Below, piece by piece: positions 56,474 through 64,000 of a stretch of 64,000 nucleotides of DNA. The notes beneath the pieces are model-generated. The model searched no databases. It was given only the letters and a program-made list of their open reading frames with translations, and had not been told where the DNA came from. How positions within the stretch are numbered: the stretch's first letter is position 1; every line of letters begins with the position of its first letter. Source of the DNA: Filosporella fistucella (Eukaryota; Ascomycota; Leotiomycetes; Helotiales); assembly GCA_030077755.1 (NCBI GenBank), contig JAQJZZ010000018.1, positions 1,612,001 to 1,676,000 on the forward strand, read 5' to 3'. A program made the position numbers and the translations under genes.

Positions 56474-58894
56474 ATGTCTGCTGCTACTGCTAACTCAGCT
56501 GTCGATCAGCTCGCTGCCGACCTCAATAACGCTTCCTTGAACGGCGGCGACGCAAACGGCGCTCCAGCCATCAACACCGATGTCACCAACATTGGATCTG
56601 AGGATCCTGATACTGCTGGACCAACTCCCAGCTCTGCTGCTCCCCATCCTCAAGCTTCGGCATCCCTCTATGTCGGTGAGCTTGACCCCTCCGTTACGGA
56701 GGCCATGCTCTTCGAGCTCTTCTCCCAAATTGGCTCCGTTGCTTCGATCCGTGTCTGCCGTGATGCTGTGACCCGTCGATCTCTTGGATATGCATATGTC
56801 AATTACAACACCACCATCGATGGAGAAAAGGCTTTGGAGGAGCTCAACTACACCCTTATTAAGGGCCGTCCATGTCGTATCATGTGGTCTCAACGCGATC
56901 CCGCTCTTCGAAAGACTGGTCAGGGTAACGTTTTCATCAAGAATTTGGATACCGCTATCGACAACAAGGCTCTTCATGATACCTTTGCAGCATTTGGAAA
57001 CATTCTCAGCTGCAAGGTTGCTCAAGATGAGACTGGTGCCTCCAAGGGCTATGGTTTCGTCCACTACGAGACCGACGAGGCTGCTAGCCAAGCTATCAAG
57101 CACGTCAATGGTATGCTTTTGAACGAAAAGAAAGTTTTCGTTGGCCATCACATCCCTAAGAAGGACCGCCAAAGCAAGTTTGAGGAGATGAAGGCAAACT
57201 TCACTAATATCTACGTCAAGAACATCCCAGTTGAGGTCACTGACGAGGAATTCCGTGATCTTTTCGAGAAATTCGGTGAAGTCACTTCTGCGTCTCTGGC
57301 CCGTGATCAAGAGACTGGCAAGAGCCGTGGATTCGGTTTCGTCAATTTCATCAACCATGAGCACGCTTCCACCGCTGTTGATGAACTGAATGGAAAGGAT
57401 TTCAAGGGACAAGATCTCTATGTTGGCCGTGCTCAAAAGAAGCATGAGCGTGAGGAGGAGCTTCGCAAGTCCTATGAGGCCGCTCGCATCGAGAAGGCTT
57501 CAAAATACCAAGGTGTCAATTTGTATGTCAAGAACCTTGACGACGAAGTTGACGACGAAAAACTCCGGGAGTTGTTTACTCCATTCGGATCTATCACTTC
57601 TGCAAAGGTTATGCGTGATACTCCTGCAGAGACCGCTGAGGCCGAGGAGAAGGAAAAGAAGGAGGCTGAAAAGAATAAGGAGAATGAGAAAGTTGAAGCC
57701 GAGAGTACGGAGGAAGCTGAGAAGCCAAAATCCGAGAAGCGTACTTTGGGCAAGAGCAAGGGCTTCGGCTTTGTGTGTTTCAACAACCCTGAGGAGGCCA
57801 CAAAGGCAGTCACCGACATGAATCAACGTATGGTGAACAACAAACCTCTCTATGTCGCCCTCGCTCAACGCAAGGATGTTCGCAAGAGCCAACTTGAGGC
57901 CAGTATTCAAGCTCGCAACCAAATTCGCATGCAACAAGCTGCCGCTGCCGCTGGCATGCCCCAACAATACATGCAAGCACCCATGTTCTATCCACCTGGC
58001 CAACAACCTGGATTCATTCCTCAAGGTGGTCGTGGTATGCCATTCCCTCCCCAAGCCGGTATGCCACTTCCAGCTCAGGGTGGTCGTGCAGGTCAATACC
58101 CAGCTGGCTTCCCTCCTCAGCAAGGTGGTCGCGGTGCTCCTGGTCCTCAGCAAATGCCACCAAGTATGTATGCTCTCCCAGGTCAATTCCCTCCTGGAGC
58201 TGCATATGGTCAACAAGGCAACCCTCAATTCATTGCTGCCATGCAACAAGCTCAACAAGCTGCTGCTCTGGCTGGTGGTCGAGGTGGACCTGGTGCTCGG
58301 GGACCTATGCAAGGTGTTCCTGGCATGCCACCCAACATGGCCGGTCTTCCTGGTATTGGCCAACAAGGTATGCCCGGATTCCCACAAGGCGGTAGACAAC
58401 CTGGTTTGGCTGGTCGTGGTGCCCAAGGCGCCCAACCCAGCACTGGTAACCGTGGTCAATGGCCACAAGGTTTCCCTCCCCAAGGTGGTCGTGGTATGCC
58501 TCCTCAAGTCTCTGGTCTGCCTCAAGGCACCGAGTCTTTCGGTTCAGGTGGTGTTCTCCAACAGCAACTTGCGGTTGTCCCACCAGCTCAACAAAAGCAA
58601 CTTCTTGGCGAAGCTCTTTTCCCTAAGATTCAAGTTATGCAACCTGAGTTGGCTGGAAAGATCACTGGTATGCTCTTGGAGATGGAGAATCAAGAATTGG
58701 TCAATTTGTAAGTCCCTCTGTTTGTACTGCACGGAATTATACTAACGTTTATCAGGATCGAGGATGATTCGGCTCTGCGTGCCAAGGTTGATGAGGCTCT
58801 TACCGTCTATGACGAGTATGTCAAGAACAACAAGGGCGACGAGGCTGGTGAGACTGGAGAGGCAAAGGAGGAGAAGTCCGAGGAGAAGGCTTAG
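56474..58894 (+). CDS. pab1: Poly(A)-binding protein Pab1
   Basis: A 790-residue cytoplasmic and nuclear poly(A)-binding protein controlling mRNA stability and translation. Exons 56474-58707 and 58756-58894 (48 bp intron, ACTAAC branch point); a likely 5'-UTR intron lies at 56345-56457. Four RRMs: about 62-140 ([16 protein letters not shown]), 150-228 ([17 protein letters not shown]), 243-320 ([17 protein letters not shown]) and 345-460 ([17 protein letters not shown]). RRM4 carries an insertion of about 45 charged residues ([20 protein letters not shown]...) between its RNP2 and RNP1. A Pro/Gln/Gly-rich linker (about 490-690) with repeated PPQGGRG-like units precedes the MLLE domain (about 705-775), which contains KITGMLLEM and recruits PAM2 proteins. 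The start [20 protein letters not shown] is typical. Confidence 0.97.
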
Positions 58895-60178
58895 ATGCCC
58901 ACTCTCTTCGACAACGATAAATACCCATTAACGACTCTTCTTCATAATTTCACGTATTGTCATCTGCTGCAGCGACGGGCTGCCGGAAAAGTTTTGCGCT
59001 CTCTGGTTTTTCGGTGGCACAATTTCAATTATCGACTTCTCTGTGTCTATTGCTGCGGCTGGCATCTCCAGGTTTTCTTATTTCCGTGAGGTTTCCATCG
59101 GGCAGGTGGCCTTCTCGATCATGTACTCATAGACGATCATGCGATGGGCTTTGTTGGCATGGCTCGCATGATTCAAAATGCTGCTGATGCCATCGGTGGC
59201 ATATCTAGCTACGATTCTATTTTTCGACGTCTCTTTATTCCCGGGTGCTTTGGCGAAGATGGACGGATTTGATGGATGGGCTTGGTTCTGCGTGCTCTTT
59301 TGCTGCTAGCTGAGTCTGCTCGACTGCCTGATCTTTGCTATCGGGCCTTGTGAATTAGACTAGGAATTAAATACAAAAACATTGCAAACTATTCAGATAT
59401 GTTTCCATGCCATCGTATTGACGTGACATGTAATATTTCTCCGCTACTACCATTCATCGACTCAGTATCAGTAAGTAACAGCTCTCTATACTCAGCTTAT
59501 CACGTCACGACTTTTTTGATCACAAATAGTTTTACTAGAAATTCGGACTAGCCCAATTGGCGGATTACGTTCAAGATTATCAAATTATGAATACATCTTG
59601 AAGGATCTCGCAATGTGGCGCTGCCCAATACCATCTTCCGATCCATGTGCTCAACCTGAGACATGCATGTACTTACTTAATGCAGAGGAGCATGCATAAT
59701 TATACTCTAATGGATCACCATCTCAAGATGCAGCAGACCGAGATTTGAACGGGCAAGAACACAATGGATTCAAAGGATGCCAGATGTAGGTATCGTATCG
59801 GCAAAAGAGTGGTATATTTCGTTCATGCTCAAAACTCCATGTTGCGCCAGCTGATTATAAGCTACCTATGACAAAGCATGCAATTGTATTTGTAGACTGA
59901 CGTCTCGCTCATTCCAGAGCCCAGCCAAAAGCAAATCTGTCGCCCCATCTCAAGGACGCCGTTCTCAACAAAAACGCCGTTTGTGTGTGATTAAAGTCGC
60001 CCGCAAGCGATTGCCAAAATATCCGCCGCTTCGCCCATCCCCCATATTCGGTCCTTGTAGACTTTTGATTATGTATACATCGAAGTCCAGCTCCATACTC
60101 AAGCAACCCACCAATGGTAAAACATGCCAGGAGAATGTCTTGGAGACATGTTCCAGATAGCAAATTAAAGAAAGGATC
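58895..60178. other. Convergent 3' region, pab1 / stress-protein gene
   Basis: A 1.28 kb region between facing stop codons. The first ~450 bp is presumably the pab1 3' UTR. No gene, tRNA or repeat is recognised in the rest. Confidence 0.4.
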
Positions 60179-62498
60179 CTAATCAATTTTGGCCGCAGCC
60201 AAGCTTTTGATGGCTGGATTTGCGAGATTATTAGCAAAACGAACATCTGGTCGTTTGTACTTGGTATGTTTTCGAAGTCGTTTCCTGGCGACCATGACGG
60301 GCACTGAGGATTTGGTAACGAGGTAGTTCGAAAAAGAGCCGAGTATGACTCTGCGCTGGAGTCAGCTGACAGGACAGAAAGTGTGAAACTAGACAATGGA
60401 ATCTGTACTTACCCTTTTAAGGCACTGCGACCTCTACTGCCCAGGATGACCAGGGTTGGAGAAATATAGTCGATGACTTCAGTGATCAAATGCTTTGGGC
60501 TCTTGCAGTGAATTACCTCAATCACAACTTTGACTTGCAGTTTGGTTTTCCTCAGCAACTTCGACACTCTCTCAGTAATGTCCTGTACAGCTCTGTTCCG
60601 CTCATGCTCCGCCTTGGACTTTTCTCTGCCCATAGGACTGGCGCTCGCACTGTTAGACTCTAGCGGATGTCCAGGGCCCAGTGGACTCGGTAGACTGACA
60701 GGTCCTAGTATAGGTGTCGATGCGGAAGGTTTGGTTGCCTGAGCAATTGCCACAACTTGCTCTTGCTCCTTAATGCTGGCGTCCTCGCCGCTACCTTCAC
60801 TTGGTGCAATTCCCACCTCCTCATCAACACAGTAGATAGCCAAAAGAGTGTCACCATCTCGAAGGACTGTTCCAATAGTCCATTCCAATGCGTGAGCAGC
60901 TTCGTCGCTGAGATCTGTGGCAACCAAGTATTTTCGTACTCGTCGTTGATTATCATGTGCCTCTTGCTGCATCTTTGCAAAATCACCTCGATAAATGGTA
61001 CGAACACATCGACTTGTTGCTGGCGTAGAAACAATAGAAGTCATATTGATCGAAAGCTTCTGGGCACGTTTGATATCAGTCAGATCTGCCTCTGTATCTG
61101 AATCGACAGGCGTGTTAAAGCCAGACGCTCCCTCATCAAAGCTGGTATTTGGATGTACTCCCGGTTTGCTGGACTTTAGCATCCGATCCCCAGATGGCGT
61201 AGTGACGGTAATTTCGGGGTCGAGTAACGAACGAACTCTGTACTTCTCTTGCTGTTTAGAAGCAACCTCTACACCTGCATGGAACGTAAGCTTATGTACT
61301 TCCTAATCAACCTGCATGACAACTTACGTTCTTCCTCTGCTGCAGCCATTAAGCTCAAAGCAGTCCTTGGACCCTTCGCTCGACCCATTCCTATGGTCTT
61401 ACTCTCACCTGAGTCGTCCTCGTTCCTCATGTTCTTTTTCCTCCCACGGGGACCTTCCTCGCCCGAGCTATACCGGTCTTCATCGCTGCTATCTGCCACC
61501 GCGTCCTCTCCGTCAATGTTGGTATAATCCTTCTCCAGCCTGGAGCTTTCAGTTGTGTTGCTACTATTCGTCCTTCTCCGGGAGCTTTTGCCGCCCAATG
61601 CTTTCAACCCCCCTGAAGATAAAGCGAGATTTGCATCTGAAAGTCTGCGGTAGGCACTATTCATGTCGATAACTCTTCCATCATCCAGCACGAATTTCTT
61701 CGACGGATCTGGGCTTAAGCTGACAGAAGGGGAATTTGAACGAACGCCCAACCGGTTATGTGGTGATTTCGATTTAGTTGTGCTGATCCCCGTTCCAGCA
61801 ATTGAATGATGTCTTCCTCTGTCTCTGGTTCCAAACAAACTGATATCTCCACCTCTCACCACCTCTGCCATCGCACTCGTCAGTGAGGATTTCTTTCCAG
61901 CTTGTGTATTTCGCTTGGGCACAACGGGTCCACCAGGATTGCTTGGCAGATACCCAGAAAATTGGTAGGCGGACTCTGGAACGGCTGTTGCAGTCGAAGA
62001 TCTCGGTCCAAAAGAGGCTGGACGTGTCGCCGCGTCGGACAAGCTCCGGTGTTGTACATTATTGGCCATAGCCGCTCGATGATGATGCTCTACGGGGGAT
62101 GTATGCGCACTTTTCGTAGAGGACATAGATGCCGCCCTGCTGCCACTTCCATTTCCAGTACCATTAACATCCAGCATACTTCGAAGAGGGGCAGGCGATA
62201 CTGGTGGCGTATCACCGATATCTAGCATGCTTCGAACAGGAATTGCCCGTGGCGAAGGTGGAACCGCACCATTTGCTCTACCAATGGAAGAGGTCCTACT
62301 CGGTATTGGGCTCTCGTCAATATCTAGCATGCTTCGTACCGGCGATTGTGTGTGTGTAAAAGGGGAAGACGCTCGTCCTGAGCCGGTCGAACTGGCAGAT
62401 CCTCTTGTGCGCCCAGCAGGTGGGCCTTCCAATAAAGCCAGTACATCTCTCCGTTCCTCATCCAGCATAGACTCCAGTGACATATGCTGATTAGACAT
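60179..62498 (-). CDS. Universal stress protein-domain protein with long disordered N-terminus
   Basis: A 734-residue protein. Exons 62498-61328, 61274-60413 and 60350-60179 (introns 53 and 62 bp). A Usp domain lies at about 490-690: RKYLVATDLSDEAAHALEWTIGTVLRDGDTLLAIYCVDE, ...VQVKVVIEVIHCKSPKHLITEVIDYISPTLVILGSRGRSALKGVILGSFSNYLVTKSSVPVMVAR, where the GSRGRSALKG...GSFSNYLV stretch is the ATP-binding type motif (GxRGxx...G-S). A Ser/Pro-rich insertion splits the domain. The N-terminal ~400 residues are disordered and contain five related copies of a short motif (ESMLDEE, RSMLDIDE, RSMLDIGD, RSMLDVNG, RSLLDPEI). The family responds to stress in bacteria and plants; in fungi the role is poorly known. 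Confidence 0.9.
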
Positions 62499-64000
62499 GA
62501 TTGCGCTGCCTCTTAAGATTTGTGTTTCGAGGCCTCTTCTCTAATATTCAGGGTTGAACGATGATCTGGGGCAAGTCTCCAGGTTGTGGTAAACAATACT
62601 TCGCAGATCGTAATTGGTCTGAGGATTTAGGAGTTCCTCAAGCTCTGGTGGCTAGACGTTATCGATTAATGAACTTTCTGGGTTGCCAAACAAGTTCGAG
62701 ATACTGCATTGTGGTGAGAGGGTCCAGTCTTTCGATTCGCGCTCAGGTCATTGCTACAGCCGTGCTGTTGCCTGTAAGTTTAGTGTAACTGCCTACAACC
62801 TGGATGCTGGCCGCCGAAGACAATAAATAGTGAAGCTGGAGATCAAGACAATGCGCCTTAGTCGGGGGACGAGGAGTTTGTTTAGGCCACGCGCTGAAAA
62901 GAGAATGCGAAGCAGCAGTGGCAGGTTGAGTCGATTTTGTGAGTTGCGCTTGCGATCATAAAAGTTCTGGAACCGGGAGTTGCTGCTGCTGACAGAGGCC
63001 AAGACTCCCGACAAGACTGGCAGGCACGTGCGGAGTTCAGGGAGGTGGTTTATATGAGGCAGGCCAGGGAGAAGGGGTGAGTGGTGCGAGCGAGATGTTC
63101 AAACGACAACGGGCAACAAAACAAATCACGAATGTTGAGTCGAAGAGGGACTGTACTCGTACTTCATAAGGAGTGGAAGGCCGAATTTGTGTGAGGGAGA
63201 GGGAATGTAAGGGCTGGCTGGCTATTCTTTATTCTGCGAGTGGTGAGCTCACTTCTGTGCGTCTGTCTCCGTTCCCTTTGTTCTCTTCTCCAACCCTGTC
63301 CCCTCAAATCGGCTCGTTAGCCTACCTACGGAGCCTGCACCTCACCTCTCAGTGGAGTGCGCGGATGTTCAGCGGCCCAAGCCGACTGGATTATTGGCTA
63401 GCCAGACCTTTTGGGCGTCGAGCGAGGTTGAGGGGAGGTGGAGGGGGAGTCCATGATTCCTTACTGAGTACGCAGGTAAAGCCTGTCCCAAAACCCCAGC
63501 TTGAGATCTAGACTATTTCGGCACTGGCAAAAGCATACTCAGTACAAAGTAGATGCTCTGTACGTACTCAGGCGGAGCTATACATGAAAGTATTGTAGTT
63601 TTTTGTCTGGCTATACAGTCATAGTCTGCTCCCTATCGATCGCTATTACTATGTTTTGCTTTTGGCCTACTGTGACTAACCTATTTATTACCTTCCAAAA
63701 AAGCTTACTGGCAAAAAGGCAAAAAAGGCAGCAAGATGAATGCGACATTGGCTGAAGCTCCTGTCATGCTACAAGTACAATAGCGGTATAACCGCGCTCT
63801 TGGCCTCCCTCCTGATCACCATCACCATCGCAGTACGACCTGGACGGTCTTCGAGTCTTTATCGCAACATGCTTGACTTGACGTGATCAATCATGAAGGA
63901 GAAAACGCCAGCCAAGCCAGACCCCTCTTCAACCCCACAAAACCGAGAAAAACCGGCTCCATATCGATTGTCTTAGTCCTGACCTTAGAGTACCTGCCCA
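62499..64000. other. Right-edge non-coding region
   Basis: 1.5 kb upstream of the stress-protein gene, expected to include its promoter and 5' UTR. It contains CT-rich, GA-rich and GGAGG-rich stretches near 63180-63460 but no credible coding frame. The next gene lies outside the window. Confidence 0.45.

Noticed and set aside
56495..57445. Long antisense open frame (316 codons) inside pab1
   Set aside because: It mirrors the strongly biased codons of pab1, starts at a non-ATG codon and shows no family resemblance. A second 341-codon antisense frame at 57500-58525 has the same explanation.
57852..58745. 297-codon frame in the +1 phase of pab1
   Set aside because: It is the out-of-frame translation of the Pro/Gln/Gly-rich linker; its Val/Leu/Asn-rich composition results from the codon bias of that repeat.
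63173..63511. Plus-strand 112-codon frame at the right edge
   Set aside because: Its composition follows CT- and G-rich low-complexity DNA and it has no protein-like motif.

Overview
The window is nuclear DNA from a filamentous ascomycete, probably a Leotiomycete or a near relative. The reasons are compact 46-80 bp GT-AG introns with CTRAC-like branch points, Pezizomycotina-type proteins (DUF7053, DUF2235, the DeSI-thioredoxin-PUL fusion, an RRM4-expanded Pab1) and genes on both strands with no operon structure. The class assignment is inference. There is no rRNA, CRISPR or intact transposon. Gene models were spliced by hand; intron coordinates appear in each entry.

Layout. 0.5-2.3 kb: hexose-type MFS transporter (-). 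4.8-5.4 kb: DUF7053 protein (+). 6.8-8.7 kb: DUF2235 hydrolase (+). 8.7-10.8 kb: AT-rich gap. 10.8-11.2 kb: small unknown protein (+). 11.6-16.1 kb: three genes on the minus strand, TRAPP subunit Trs31, a Sec14-like lipid-transfer protein and mitochondrial processing peptidase alpha. 17.0-19.2 kb: FHA-RING E3 ligase (+). 19.5-22.5 kb: Vps16 (-), divergent from a Mg-chelatase-like protein (+, 22.9-24.1). 24.4-26.1 kb: Golgi GDPase (-), divergent from a DeSI-thioredoxin-PUL protein (+, 26.8-28.5). 28.5-31.95 kb: gene-poor. 32-33.8 kb: kinesin-3 (+). 34.4-35.3 kb: eIF4E family (+). 35.6-36.3 kb: EF-hand-like protein (-).

37.2-41.1 kb: intact nine-exon glyoxalase II between two decayed genes, a DUF1264 pseudogene and a short-chain dehydrogenase pseudogene. 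41.5-42.9 kb: T5orf172-domain protein (-). 43-46 kb: no confident gene. 46.3-47.5 kb: TauD-type dioxygenase (+). 48.4-49.4 kb: aldo-keto reductase (-). 50.1-50.5 kb: DUF202 membrane protein (-). 51.0-51.5 kb: GNAT acetyltransferase (+). 51.8-55.5 kb: Hul5-type HECT ligase (-), divergent from poly(A)-binding protein (+, 56.5-58.9). 60.2-62.5 kb: universal-stress-protein gene with a long disordered N-terminus (-). The last 1.5 kb holds no recognisable gene.

Most genes are conserved housekeeping functions: vesicle traffic (Trs31, Vps16, GDPase, Sec14), mitochondrial import (MPP alpha), ubiquitin and protein quality control (FHA-RING, Hul5, DeSI/PUL) and translation (eIF4E, Pab1). Accessory metabolism (MFS, TauD, AKR, SDR remnant) lies in the looser regions. 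I found no clearly new defence or biosynthetic system. The most unusual items are the two pseudogenes around glyoxalase II, start-codon-only first exons, the repeated RSMLD-type motif in the stress protein, and the fused DeSI-thioredoxin-PUL protein.
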